Part shown: one piece after another, positions 1 through 15,372 of the stretch
Layout of the letters: every line of letters begins with the position of its first letter
How positions within the stretch are numbered: the stretch's first letter is position 1
Assembly: GCF_034702125.1 (NCBI RefSeq)
Contig: NC_085876.1
Location: 15,282,753 to 15,346,752 of the forward strand
Direction: 5' to 3'
Source of the DNA: Engraulis encrasicolus
Lineage: Eukaryota > Chordata > Actinopteri > Clupeiformes > Engraulidae
DNA length: 64,000 nt
Notes under the pieces: model-generated
What the model was told of the DNA's origin: nothing
The model's input: only the letters and a program-made list of their open reading frames with translations
Databases searched by the model: none
Position numbers and translations under genes: made by a program

Positions 1-579
1 ATCACAACCTTACGTAACTGTTGATTGACTGTATGGTTATTATATGAGGTAGCTTGTTTTCCTTAACGTGTAGTATTCATGTCAAGGAGTAAATGGGACA
101 TGCTGGGAAATAGAAATATGAATAGAAAATACCTAGAAATATATTTAGCGGTGTCGTTAGATACTGAATAAGCTACTCGTGTTGAGGCTTCGACCTTTTC
201 TTTCCATGTGATCAGTCAAAAGTGTGTGGGGGGAGTAAATGACTAACGCTCTGTGAAACTGAAGTGTCCTTGAAGAAATGAGAAATGAGAATTCCCCTAC
301 ATTCTCCTATGGGACGTTCCCCTAGGGACAATTCCCTGTACCTAAATAACCGTAAGTCATCAGTGAAACGAGCGTGATGTAGTAACATAATGACTGCCAT
401 TACATACTGTATAATGAATCCCGATAGCCATTCCATGTAAAAGGAAAAAGGCATCATTTTACAGCACATTGACATTTGTGACACTTCCGGCCCTGTAATT
501 TTATATTAATTATTAATTATATATTTTATATTAATAATTTGATATTTTCACAGATACAGTACGTCTGTGTATGTCTACA
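1..579. other. Intergenic DNA, nothing recognised
   Basis: AT-rich sequence. The only open frames are short and have no recognisable domain, codon bias or splice context. Confidence 0.5.
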
Positions 580-880
580 TGTAAGACCAACCACTTATAA
601 AAAACAGACCACCAAAAGGGAGACTTGTATCAAAATCTCTGCTGCCTTTTCTGGACTTCACTGGGTGTATAGGCCTATATAGTATACAGTACAAACAATG
701 TATTACAGTACTACAATGTACTACAGTTTATGTAAGAACAACCGCTTAAAAAAACAGACCGCCAAAAGGGAGGCTTGTATCAAAATCTCAGCTGCCTTTT
801 CTGGACTTCACTGGGTGTGTAGGCCTATATATAGTATACGTACAGTACAAACAATGTACTACAGTTTATGTGTACCGGTA
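580..880 (+). repeat. Tandem duplication, 151-bp unit, two copies
   Basis: The block starting at about 581 (gtaagaccaacc) recurs at 732 (gtaagaacaacc) with the same order of landmarks: a run of A, cagacc, aaaaggga, then ttttctggacttcactggg and aggcctatata. The offset is 151 bp. A third partial start of the unit (ctacagtttatgtg) occurs near 859. It is non-coding. An 86-aa frame across it is a by-product of the duplication. Confidence 0.8.
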
Positions 881-1498
881 ATGAAAAATGACAAACAACA
901 ACAGAAGTCCAGCCACGCACAATCCAGGACAACAACAGATATCCAGGTATATGTGTGAACAGGGCCAAGGGCTCAGAGATGAGAGCTGATGTGGCGTCTC
1001 TCTCTCCGTGGTGACAGGCGTGAGCAGCAGCGCGTCATCGGACTGGCAAAGCTGCGCTATTTGCAGGTGTATCACTCTGCAGGTGTACTCTATCATACTC
1101 CATGCCAATCACATCCAGCTAAAAGTAGGTCAGATCATGATTCACTGGGCTGCACACGCACAGCATGCTAGCTTTAAAATAGCACGCCCTGTTTGTCGAT
1201 TTCAAAATAACATTCTGGGAAGCGTGTGTCAATTTGAAGGGTCCCGGTTGCCTGTTGAGGTGGTGCGTTACACTTCGCTCCGTTAGACTGTAAGCCCAAA
1301 ACATTTGTTATCTGGCCAAGCATTTTTTCGTTAATATAAAGCAGCTGCCACATAGACAGTTGCAGACAAGTATGTATTGCACATCTAAAGAACCAACATG
1401 CTTCAAAGATATATTTATAGTAGCATTACTGTGGTCTAGTACATTAGCCTACACTGAATTCATGGAATTGCTAGATGCACTATGTTCTGTGCCCTTAC
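881..1498. other. Non-coding, nothing recognised
   Basis: There are short overlapping frames on both strands around 990-1290 without conserved motifs. A GC-richer patch at 980-1060 has no convincing exon boundaries. Confidence 0.4.
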
Positions 1499-2155
1499 TT
1501 AAAGGAGAAGTCCAGTTTTTTTAACATTAAGGCCATTTTCTGAGTGGTCTGCAATGTTTTAGAGTCCCCCTCACCGTTTATTTCATGATTGCTGCAGTCT
1601 CTGTTATTTGGCTGATTTGGATTTGATCTCAACTAGCTTTAGAATGGCCGTCTATGGGCACCTGCTACTCTGTTCTTAAAATCACCTTTAACATTTGTTT
1701 TGAAGAGTATGCAACTCAGCAAGTGTTCAACAGTATTCACTGGTGTTCCTTAGCAATTTTTGTAGCGAAATATGGCATCTGTCATGTTTTATGTGTGTTT
1801 TATGTAGCAATTTGTAAATTAAGTTTCACTTTCACTTTCACTTTCTTTCACAAAATGGCAAATAAAAAATGACAGAAGCCAAATTTCGCCTTGAAACTTG
1901 TTAGGGACTCCTAGTGAACACCCCTAACCACTTTGTGAGCTGTAGAGTTTCGAAAACAAATGTTAAAGGTGATTTTAAGAACAGAGTTGCAGGTGCTCAT
2001 AGACGGCCATTCTAAAGCTGGTTGAGATCAAATCCAAATCAGCCAAATAACAGAGACTGCAGCAAACATGAAATAAACGGTGAGGGAGACTCTAAAACAT
2101 TGCAGACCACTCAGAAAATGGCCTCAATGTTAAAAAAACTGGACCTCCCCTTTAA
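1499..2155. mobile_element. TTAA-flanked MITE with long inverted arms (piggyBac-like)
   Basis: The left end is TTAA followed by aggagaagtccag (1499-1515). The right end is ctggacctccccttt followed by TTAA (to 2155). The arms of about 200 bp are inverted copies of each other: for example ctgagtggtctgcaatgtttt on the left matches the complement of aaaacattgcagaccactcag on the right, and tagaatggccgtctatg matches its complement near 2005. No transposase frame is present. TTAA duplication plus terminal inverted repeats is the piggyBac pattern; the superfamily is inferred. Confidence 0.8.
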
Positions 2156-3654
2156 CACACATAAGTAATATTAACGGGATAACAGGGATTTTATCTAGCT
2201 CATTTGAAAAAAAATAAAATAATGTGGTCCCTACCTGGTTACCATACCTGACAACGGAAGTTCATTATTATTGTACATGACACTGTTTTCATTTCACAAC
2301 ATGTTTTGTTGATTATTTGAATGAATGTTTGCCCGTCTCTGTAATATTATCTGAGTGTATCCATTTTAAATACGGTACCCAGGTGCATTCTCACTCCTCA
2401 AACACAACAGATTTACTACTGAATACAAATCCCAATGTTTCAATTGGTACGGTTACATGACGTTTTTAATTCAGAATTAAATAGTTCTGTCGAGTATACT
2501 TTGAGCTTTCATTTACAGGTAATTTCGAATTGTGAAGTGTTTACATGACGTTTTCAAAGCGGAATTAAACTTTATTCAGAATTAAAGTGAGTTCATTCTG
2601 AATTAAATGTCTCATGTCATGTAAACGTAGCCAATGTGTAATCAATGCATAGTAGGGCTGAATGTTGGTCCACAATCAAACCATGTCACATTGTTTCGGG
2701 AGTGACAATGCACTGAGACGTGTCCATTGCTTTGTTTATTTATTTATTTGGGAAATGGATATATGTTCTGTTGTCGTGACACCTCTGCTGGGTCTGTCGT
2801 GACCATCCATGCCATGCAACATTTCCTAAATGGATCAGTCTTGTCCATGAATCCTTATCAGTGTAATTCTGTGATGGTGACTGACATCCATCTGAATCTA
2901 TCCTTGAGAGGCTAATAACACATGTCTTTTGATAAGGTCTATTTCAAGTGATTGCACTGCATTTATACTTTCATATGCTTGCACTGTGCCAACCTAGAGC
3001 TCTGTTACTATGGTTGCAAGAAACGTCTTTTGCCGAAACCGAATGCATGAGGACTTTTATCAGATGTTGACAAAAGGACTAATGCACAGCAGATCATGTG
3101 TCTTTATCACTTGTCATTTGGCCAGTAACCAATATAATTCAAATCCATTTTCTTGTACATTTTGTGGCATCGGGCTGTTTTACCATCACACATCTGAAGC
3201 AATGAAACACACCATGAAATAAAAGATGCTATATACATGTGTGCACGGACATGAATGTGTATGTCAATCCACCTTCACATTTGAGTCTTTTTTGTTCTTT
3301 GTGTCACCAAGAACATCAAAACAAGATTACGACAAGCGACAACAGGAAGTTCTGCCCTAAACACACTAAGCCTGCAGATCACATAAAAACATAAAACATA
3401 AAAACCACCCTTATGTATATCGTATTGATACTATATCTTCATCATATGAAGGATTATTGTGGTAGACCGTGAAAAATGATGATGATGATAATAACTCAAT
3501 CTCCTTGAGTTTGGGGATAAGCAGGTTTTATCACAGGGAAGCAGTCATGACTCTCCCCTCCCTCTCATCTCAAATGCGGTCCTCCTCGGGGCTTTCCTCT
3601 TTGCCTCGTTTCTCTATTCCCCTCCTTACGAGCGGGGCACAGTCCACTGTTCAG
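2156..3654. other. Non-coding with one dispersed repeat
   Basis: A repeat with ttcagaattaaa motifs and ends like ggttacatgacg and tcatgtaaacgtagcc lies at about 2450-2635. A relative with ttctgaattaaaaac lies at 54887-55035. The rest of the interval shows no exon or element I can support. Confidence 0.45.
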
Positions 3655-3677
3655 TAATGGCCTTTTTTTCTTTCTTT

Positions 3678-3733
<56 letters not shown>

Positions 3734-3981
3734 TTTTCTTTTTTCTTTCTTTTTTTCTCTCTTCTTTTCTTTTACCTTATATATTTTTCCTTTTTTCTTC
3801 TCTCCCTCCTTCTTCTCCATCTTTGCCCTTTCGTTTCTCTGGGATTTCTACATACTGTATATATCTATCTATATCTATCTATCTATCTTTCCACCCCCTC
3901 ATGCCTGTTCTCTCTTCCTCTTTGCTCAACTCCTCTCCATACACCACCTCACATCCCCTTCTCCCTCCCTCCCTCGCCCTT

Positions 3982-4069
<88 letters not shown>

Positions 4070-4426
4070 TCCATCTATCTATTACCCATTCATTTTAATT
4101 CTCTATTCTTCTCTGATTAAACCCCTTGAAAAACATCACCCGCCCCCCACCCACACCCCTCTCCCTCACACACACTCTTGAGGTCTCTTCTTCCTCATCT
4201 TCATTGCACATTCAATCTTTTTTGGATCCAACCCCTCTCACTTCACCACCTCACGTGTCCTTGTCTTTCCTCAAACTTTTCTCTCTCTTCTCTATCTCAA
4301 TATATTTCCATCTCTATCTGAATCTGCTTATGCATCCATCTATTTTTGCCCCCTCATTCCTGTCTCCTCTTCCTTAACCCCTTGAAAACATCTACATCAC
4401 ACACACTCGCTCTAAGTCTCTCTCTC

Positions 4427-4500
<74 letters not shown>

Positions 4501-5070
4501 TTTTGCCCCTTTCTTTCCTAATCTCAAACACCACCTCACACACTCTCCTCCCCATCCTATACCCATCCCCATCTATAATACCCCCTCTCCCTCCCTCCAT
4601 CTCCTGTTCCCCCATCCCCTGCTTCCCATCCCACCCCTCTCCTCTCCCCTGCTTCCCATCCCACCCCTCTCCTCTGCTACCCATCCCCATCTGTAACACC
4701 CCTCTCCTCTGGTACCCATCCCCATCTGTAACACCCCTCTCCTCTGCTACCCATCCCCATCTGTAACACCCCTCTCCTCTGGTACTCATCCCCCATCTGT
4801 AACACCCCTCTCCCCTGCTTCCCATCCCACCCCCCTCCTCTGGTACCCATCCCCCATCTGTAACACCCCTCTCCTCTGGTACCCATCCCCCATCTGTAAC
4901 ACCCCTCTCCCTCCCTCCATCTCCTGTTCCCCCATCCCCTGCTTCCCATCCCACCCCTCTCCTCTCCCCTGCTTCCCATCCCACCCCTCTCCTCTCCTCT
5001 GGTACTCATCCCCCATCTGTAACACCCCTCTCCTCTGGTACCCATCCCCCATCTGTGTAACACCCCCTCC
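3655..5070 (+). repeat. 1.4-kb pyrimidine-rich tract on the + strand
   Basis: Nearly all bases on this strand are C or T. It contains a (CTTT)n run at 3662-3755, (CT)n at 3983-4065, a mixed C/T stretch, (CT)n at 4416-4496, and a minisatellite at 4618-5066. Frames through it encode only Ser/Leu/Phe or Arg/Glu runs and are not genes. The tract ends at the splice acceptor of the exon at 5075. Confidence 0.9.
4618..5066 (+). repeat. C-rich minisatellite, about 35-bp unit
   Basis: The repeating core combines acccatccccatctgtaac with acccctctcctctggt. Variant units carry cttcccatcccacccc instead, and a higher-order block (ccctccctccatctcctg...) occurs twice, near 4580 and 4910. The last, slightly changed unit runs directly into the splice acceptor cccctcctcag. 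Confidence 0.85.
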
Positions 5071-5074
5071 TCAG

Positions 5075-5338
5075 GAAGAGCCATACTCCTCCCTTGGCTC
5101 CGTCGTGGACCCCTGCCACGTGCCGGGGGGCACCCCGGGGTCGGGGCCCTCGTCCCTGGGCACGTCCTCTGCCGGCTCCCCCTGGAACAGCGGCGCCCTG
5201 CCCCCGCTGCCTCCACGCCTCCTCATCAGCCACAATGGCGGCCTCCCCTCCGCGGCGGCCATCGCCATGAACGCGGTGCGCACAGCTACCTGGAGCACGG
5301 ACAGAGCGCCCGGCTTCCCTGGGGGACGCGTGGCCTAA
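5075..5338 (+). CDS. Terminal coding exon of an unrecognised gene (partial)
   Basis: Open from a good splice acceptor (polypyrimidine run then cctcag at 5074) to TAA at 5336-5338: 87 codons, phase 0. Almost every third position is G or C in this frame only, which is strong evidence of real coding use. The peptide begins EEPYSSLGSVVDPCHVPGG, is rich in Pro, Gly and Ser (includes LPPLPPRLLISHNGG) and ends FPGGRVA. I do not recognise the family; a disordered cytoplasmic or nuclear tail is plausible. Upstream exons are not visible in 1-5070 and may lie beyond the window. A poly(A) signal follows at 5388. The internal ATG at 5105 is unlikely to be a true start. Confidence 0.65.
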   Translation, partial: EEPYSSLGSVVDPCHVPGGTPGSGPSSLGTSSAGSPWNSGALPPLPPRLLISHNGGLPSAAAIAMNAVRTATWSTDRAPGFPGGRVA

Positions 5339-5387
5339 CCATGGAACTGGAGAGAAAGAAGGAAAGGAAGGAAGAAAGAAAGAAAGC

Positions 5388-5393
5388 AATAAA
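5388..5393 (+). promoter_or_regulatory. Poly(A) signal AATAAA
   Basis: AATAAA lies 50 bases after the stop codon of the exon at 5075-5338, inside a purine-rich 3' UTR of (GAAA)-type repeats. A very short 3' UTR would result, so a later signal may also be used. Confidence 0.45.
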
Positions 5394-5585
5394 GAAAGAC
5401 TGACAGAAAGGAAAGACGAAAGGAAGAGGCGGAAGGAAAGAAGCTCAAAGACCACAGTGCCCCCTAGCTGTGCTATGTGGAATATCACCTTAAGGCTAGA
5501 GACTTGACATGGATTCATGTTCACATACATGTTCACACATAATGTACAGATACTGTATGCATAAAGACGTACATACATACTTCCT

Positions 5586-5647
5586 ACATACATACATACA
5601 TACATACATACATACATACATACATACATACATACATACATACATAC
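5586..5647 (+). repeat. (CATA)n microsatellite
   Basis: About 15 uninterrupted tetranucleotide units, with imperfect catacatgcata units continuing to 5700. Confidence 0.95.
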
Positions 5648-5700
5648 CGTATATACATACAAACATGCATACATACATGCATATATACATACATGCATGC

Positions 5701-6961
5701 ATAGGCCTACGTCGTACATACTTACACATTGACACATCAATGCATTCACACTTGCAATCAGTATTGGAGTAATCTGTTTTGTTTTGTTTATTGTGTTTTT
5801 TTTTTAATTGAGTGAGGCACATAGTATAACTAAATTTCATGTTTCAAATGGTCGTCCAAGCCTAGGGGCTTGATACTTGTGTAAAGTCAGAATGGAAATG
5901 TTGCATGGCTGATGTTGAATGGTATATGACAGTACATCTAACGAGGTTATGTGAGACAGTTGGGGGCGTCACTTTTCCAATTAGACAAAACCTCATGTAC
6001 TATCATGAGAGGGATTGCATACATTTCGTAAGCCAAAAGCTAAAAAAAAATGCTGCATGCATGTACAGGCAATTTGTGAGCATGTGCAAGCTTACTGTCT
6101 GTGTTTGTGTGTGGGTGGGTGGTGGTTGTGTGAATCTGTGTAGGTGTGATGGGTCGGTTTGTTCAACTAGGTGTGCAACAACACACAGTATGTTTGCCTA
6201 AAGTGTGTATTAACATATTTATTATTATTTTTTACATACCGTATCTGAAGTGAAGCCTTTTATTTTTGACCTAATGCCAACATACCTGTACGACCCATGT
6301 CATGACGATGTTTGAACCTCATTGGTGCAACTCCAAATCCCAGAATGCCTTGCGCATATTACACACAATTTCATCACACACGCGTGGAGATTAATAATGA
6401 TGGAAAATGCTATTACGAAATATGATCAATGTGCTTTGGCTGGGGGCCTCGTAGTTGGGTGAAATGTGAGATGAATCGCAAGGGCCCCAAATGTGTTAGA
6501 AGACAGGGCCCCGCAAGAAGTGTGGGGGACGGCCCCATAACATCTGCTTGTGCTTAGAGGGCCTAGTCACGCTACTGCAATAGGCTCTGAATGGATCAAT
6601 GGATTCCCTTGACTACCTTGATGCTCGTTGTGACTGTAGGAAACGGCTTAATGCTCACGATGTCCATTATTTCCCTTTTTGCAGAATGACCTGAATGGAC
6701 TGCAGTGGTTTAAAAGCTGAGGGCAAACGGTCGGACAGGCGTGACATGGCATGCTCATGGATCGATCGGTTGGAGTTAGGCGGGCCGCCGTGCATGGAAC
6801 ATCGGTAACAGTCTAGTTCTAATTAATGCTGCAGCCGAGTGGAAGCCGGATACTCGGACACAGAATTATCACATGCATACACAGCCACACACACACACAT
6901 GCTCACTCTAATATCACATGCATACACAGCCACACAGCCACACACACACACACACTTGCTT

Positions 6962-6964
<3 letters not shown>
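5701..6964. other. Non-coding, nothing recognised
   Basis: No supported exon. A GT-rich patch at 6100-6160 and a stretch with repeated ggcccc words at 6440-6560 look like decayed repeat, but I cannot define their ends. Confidence 0.4.
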
Positions 6965-7201
<237 letters not shown>

Positions 7202-7502
7202 ATTTTTAATGGACAGAGTGACACCCTACCCTACCCAGCCCAGCCCCACATCTGAATAATCCCTGCTGCATCCCATCACACAACACATCATCCACTCCAG
7301 ACAATCACTCCAAGCCAAGGCCATCGGTTAATATGATTGGTGTTGTGGCGGCTGTTGGCTGTTGGTATGGTGAGAGCAGGCAGGGAAGTGCTCCGTTCTG
7401 TCACCGTCACCACAGCATTTCACCACTACAGAACAGGACAGGATGATCTCTGTAGTAGAGTAGAGCCACGCGACAGCCTGACTCTCGCCAGACACGTGTA
7501 GC

Positions 7503-7618
7503 TCTGGAAAGCATAGTTGTTAGCAGTTAGCAACTTCGGTAATGCCAATGGGAAAGTGCATTGCAACCAACAAAGTAGCTTACAAAGTTAGCAGCTACGC
7601 TTTCCAGAAATGCACCCC
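7503..7618 (-). mobile_element. Short MITE, gggtgcatttct family
   Basis: Contains ggaaagcatagttgttagc, caatgggaaa and, at the right end, agaaatgcacccc. The copy at 60154-60281 is the same sequence in the opposite orientation, starting tgggtgcatttctcg and ending gagaaatgccca. Confidence 0.6.
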
Positions 7619-8339
<721 letters not shown>

Positions 8340-8437
8340 AGTATTTCTAAGATCAGTTCATAAACATGCAGTACATACAATTTCAACTTGAAGCTTAAAG
8401 GAATGTTTAACTAGAATAACGGTCTCAAACATGGTCC

Positions 8438-10194
<1,757 letters not shown>

Positions 10195-10240
10195 GAATTC
10201 AGGTAAATTGGGCCACTTTTTCCCCAATTTACCTGAATTC
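10195..10240. repeat. Perfect 18-bp inverted repeat (hairpin)
   Basis: The arm gaattcaggtaaattggg at 10195-10212 is the exact complement of cccaatttacctgaattc at 10223-10240, separated by a 10-base T-rich loop. It may be the centre of a small palindromic element. Confidence 0.85.
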
Positions 10241-10305
10241 ACCATATTTACCTGTTTGTTTTTAATTTTCTGTCAGTGTTTGGTGTATGCGAGTGTGTGA
10301 CTAAG

Positions 10306-10320
10306 CGTGTGTGTGTGTGT

Positions 10321-10413
<93 letters not shown>

Positions 10414-10421
10414 TGTGTGTA
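10306..10421 (+). repeat. (GT)n microsatellite
   Basis: Nearly pure GT run with two GTAT interruptions. Confidence 0.97.
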
Positions 10422-11755
<1,334 letters not shown>

Positions 11756-12116
11756 CCGGGCGAATAGACCAAGAGCGACGCGATTGAAGCGACAGAGAAC
11801 AGCTTCTGTGCAGCAAGAGCGATACGAGGGATTGAAGCGACTAGAGTATGTCTGTTACAAGCAGAAGGCAAAGCATTCCAACATTCCCATTGGCTATGGT
11901 CACTGACCTCTATACAGTCATTGGCTGCCGTGGCTGGTCGCTGAACCGCGTCATAGCTCATTAGCATAACATAGGCAGGAGTTCAACTACAAACTGTCGC
12001 TCTTGTCGCGCGAATCGCCTCTTGTCTCCACAATCGCTCTTGTCGCGTGACTCAATACAAAGTCAATTACTTCCGTCCCTCGCCTCGCTCTTGTCGCGCT
12101 TGGTCTATTCACCCGG
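11756..12116. mobile_element. MITE with TAA target duplication (PIF/Harbinger-like)
   Basis: The left end ccgggcgaatagaccaag (from 11756) is complementary to the right end cttggtctattcacccgg (to 12116). TAA flanks both sides (11753-11755 and 12117-12119). A 3-bp TWA duplication is the hallmark of PIF/Harbinger. Inside, tcgctcttgtcgcg words recur four times near the right end. The 361-bp element has no transposase. Confidence 0.8.
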
Positions 12117-12119
12117 TAA

Positions 12120-12599
12120 CTATGAAGAGTAGAGACAAAGCCCCCATTATGTTTTTACTGGGCATTATGACACAACGTCAAAGCTCTGTTTTTTTGTTTA
12201 TTTATTTACAGCACTTAGCCAGTTTGATTTGATTTTCATCTTTTGCTATATTTATGCATATAAATGGTTGGTTGACGGGTTATTGCAAATATTGTTTATA
12301 TTATGTATAATTAAAGACTTCTTTGATTGCGCCCAGCGCTATCCTATGTATTATAATTCTTGTTGTTATAGTGGATAGTTCAAGTTGAAAATTAGATGGT
12401 ATTATGTTTTTTCTTTTCTTTTGACCTTGCTTTCCATGCAACACTGGATTCCTACAGCACTGGGGCAGCTCCGCGTCTCCTGTTGTATTGTGGCTAAGTG
12501 GCTAGCTGGGCGATCTGCTCAATGGCTCTGTTTTATCTATAATAAGATCAATCGGTGGTCCAGGGTGTTGAGGTAATGTAAGGTCAATTCTGTGCCCTG
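12120..12599. other. Non-coding, nothing recognised
   Basis: AT-rich; no exon or element identified. Confidence 0.45.
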
Positions 12600-12990
12600 C
12601 ATAAGGGGTCTTACACACCAGGGCGATAAAGCGTTGCGGAACGGCCGCGTTTTTTACCAGCGTCGGTGAAAATACATTGAAACATATCTGTCCTTACACA
12701 CCAACCGGCAGTAGTCGAGCATCAGCGGCGTGGGAGCCGGCGCCGCGCTGCGCCGCATTTGGAAAATAGAACTCAAGCGTATTTTTCACGCCGGCGACCG
12801 GCGGTGTCTCATTCAAATGAATGGCAAAGTAGCATGCTAGCTTTGGCTGTGGGGAGGGTTTTGAACAGGACTGGCCGCGCACGCCGACGCTGTCAGTGTG
12901 AAAGGCAGAGAAAAACACACCGGCCGAAACTAAGCAGAAAGACCGCGTTCGTCCCGCGACCGTTCCGTTCGGCTTTGGTATGTTTTGCGC
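12600..12990. repeat. GC-rich inverted-repeat element
   Basis: An island of high GC and CpG in AT-rich DNA. cggaacggccgcg near 12638 pairs with cgcgaccgttccg near 12954, and cttacacaccag-type words occur twice (12610, 12694). This resembles a non-autonomous DNA transposon. The exact ends are unclear, so it could instead be a CpG island. Confidence 0.5.
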
Positions 12991-13110
12991 CTAAGGGGAG
13001 GGTATTCCACAGGAAATTGCATCTCTTCAGTCAGATAAGAGATCCAGCCAGCCAGTGCTTACTGCTATCCTGGCTCTCTATCCCACTGGTGACCAAGGTG
13101 GTGCGGTACC

Positions 13111-13142
13111 CAATGCTAATGCTAATGCCAATGCTAATGCTA
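13111..13142 (+). repeat. (AATGCT)n short tandem repeat
   Basis: Five units of aatgct with one change. Confidence 0.85.
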
Positions 13143-14140
13143 AGCCCCTTCTCTACCCTGTAGGCCTACAGCAGTGTGGGACATTCCCGTTTAGTGGCCT
13201 GTCCTGTCCTACCCGTATACCCAGTGAGCTAACACTTTAATCACTGGAAGTGATTCCCATTTTGTAATTGTGACTGCACAGTGCACAGAACGAATTTCAG
13301 TCCCTGCATTTAAAATACCATACATGAGTAGGGGGGGGGAGCAGTGTGTGGGGCCTTAGCCCCCCCAAAGCCCATAACTGCCCCAATCAGCCATGACTAA
13401 GCCATACACATGTTGCTCTGTCCTTTCTCAAGTGTCTTATCAATATGGTGTGTAAATTTATATTTACAAACATACATAATATATGTGTATATATGCCTTT
13501 ATGTGAGAGATTGAGTATTATTATTATATAAAATGATGTTGATGAGACTATAATTATTATGAAGATTTACTTTTAAATGTTTATCATAATTGTAATAATA
13601 AAAATATTTACCTATGTATACACATTATTATGATGATATTGATTTTGACTGACTATTTGATGGTTGATCATGTGTTGATTTTTTTTTCTTTCTGCTTTCT
13701 TTGTGAACATGGAGAAATGTACATTTTACAAAGGGCCATGTTCTGAAAAATGTAAATAAACTGATACAATCATCTATGGGAATCCTGAAGTGTGGACAAT
13801 ACTTATATTACTAGATATTAATGGACTTGTCATAAAAAAACAGGGGATAATGCAGGTTAATAGTTAACATTGTTCCATAAAATAGTAAGAGTAGGCTATA
13901 CTCTCTTTTTAGGCCATGACATGATTTAAGCCTACTTTTGGTTGAGTACAAGAATTTAGCAATATTAACGGACAATTTTTGTTTGGCGTTTGCAATAATG
14001 GGGGCTGGGGGTAGCGAAATGGTGTGTGCAAAAGGGGGTCCTAGCAGAGGAAGTTTGGGAAGCACTGAGTTACAGGTAGCTACAGCGTACCAACCCATGT
14101 AACAATATGCAACATTTTGTACTTGCAAGTTAACTTAGAG
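13143..14140. other. Non-coding, nothing recognised
   Basis: AT-rich DNA with no supported gene. The 105-aa minus frame at 13811-14128 has no recognisable features. Confidence 0.4.
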
Positions 14141-14403
14141 CAGTGGTTCTCAACCTTTTTGGAACAAACGCCCCCTTGACCTCATTATAAGCCTCCCAAC
14201 GCCTTCTTGACCTCATCATAAGACTGTCAATGCCCTGCTTAGCATTACAAAATTAAATGGGACTATGCCCCCAAATGGCAACTACGCACCACCCCCTCTC
14301 GGATGTATCCTTCTCGATGCCCCCCTAGAGCTCCCCAACGTCCCCTGGGGGGGCTGTCATTTACTCTCAATGGGGGCTGTACCGCCCACGTTGAGAAACA
14401 CTA
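14141..14403. mobile_element. hAT-type MITE (cagtggttctcaac ends)
   Basis: Starts cagtggttctcaacc and ends gttgagaaacacta. The 8-bp flanks are acttagag (14133-14140) and ccttagag (14404-14411), seven of eight matching. The interior repeats a gcccccttgacctcat word. No coding frame. Confidence 0.8.
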
Positions 14404-14647
14404 CCTTAGAGTTAGGGTTAGGTACGCAGAGTGTTAACATTACATGTTGATGATACATATGGACACTGTGAAATAAATTATTAACGAAGCAAAAATGTGA
14501 ATAACTGATTGAGATGGCTTGTCTTGTGCAATGCGCTAGAAATGTGCTGACGTCCGCAAGCTAAATCGGAGTATATCCACCAGCTGCCTCTCCTCCTGGC
14601 CCCGAGACAGGGTCAAGTCGACGCAACAGGAAGGGACGTCATGGGTG

Positions 14648-14920
14648 CAGGGCCGGGTTAAGATGACCTGGGCCCCCTAGGCCACAGGTTGCTGTGGGCC
14701 CCGCGGAGGCAAATTTTGCAACAGATTTACATAAACAGTGTTGTAATTACAAAATAGGGATTAAGAATGACATGTTTACTAACTGTACTGAACAAAAAAG
14801 ATGTACTTTTGAATATTGCATCTTTTTTTCTTTTTTCACTTTTGGTTAATCAGGGGCCCCCTGGCAGGTGGGGGCCCTTAGGCTGCAGCCATATCTAGCC
14901 TGTGCATTAATCCGTCCCTG
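14648..14920. mobile_element. hAT-type MITE (cagggccgggttaa ends)
   Basis: Left end cagggccgggttaa; right end ttaatccgtccctg. The 8-bp flanks are catgggtg and cgtgggtg (7/8). The 273-bp interior carries inverted gggccccc words at both sides and an AT-rich core. Confidence 0.85.
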
Positions 14921-15204
14921 CGTGGGTGCATTAATCTGCCCTGGAGGAGGGTAGTGCAGCCAAGACGAGGCAAGAACAAAAAATATATACAAATATTTTA
15001 GGAAAAGAGAAGAGAGGACAGTTAACACTGTTTGAACCTTCTGTGGTTGCAAAAAGGCATTACTACAGGGTGTCCCAAGAAAATATATGCACACTTTAAA
15101 TCTGTACGTAATTAAAATGTATGTAATTTTGAAAGTGATGAATTTACAGACATCTGTTTCAGTTTTTGGTCACCAAACTTATTCTCAAACAGACTAGTGA
15201 AAGA

Positions 15205-15372
15205 TGCACTGTCTAAGATGGTGGACAATGGAGATGATCCCCCTTTTCAAGAATGAAAAGTGCAATTTTCCCAGCCATAATGAATACTTAGAATTTGACG
15301 GTGGTGGTACAGTAACTGTTCATGAAAAGGGTAGCATTTGTGAATGGGCAACATGAATTCTGGTAAGAAACG
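15205..15372 (+). repeat. Fragment of the TTAA element seen at 36844-37213
   Basis: Shares ordered words with 37035-37185: gatcccccttttca, gaaaagtgcaattttt, cttagaatttga, and gggtaacatgaattctgg (here gggcaacatgaattctgg). The ends are missing here. Confidence 0.7.

Noticed and set aside
4618..5066. CRISPR-like array in the C-rich minisatellite
   Set aside because: Units are adjacent without unique spacers, and the organism is a vertebrate.
5006..5749. 247-aa minus open frame
   Set aside because: It is antisense to the coding exon and runs through (CATA)n and minisatellite repeats.
12759..13163. 134-codon open frame on the + strand
   Set aside because: It lies over a GC-rich inverted-repeat element; GC-rich DNA has few stops. 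Ends in Met-Leu repeats from (AATGCT)n.
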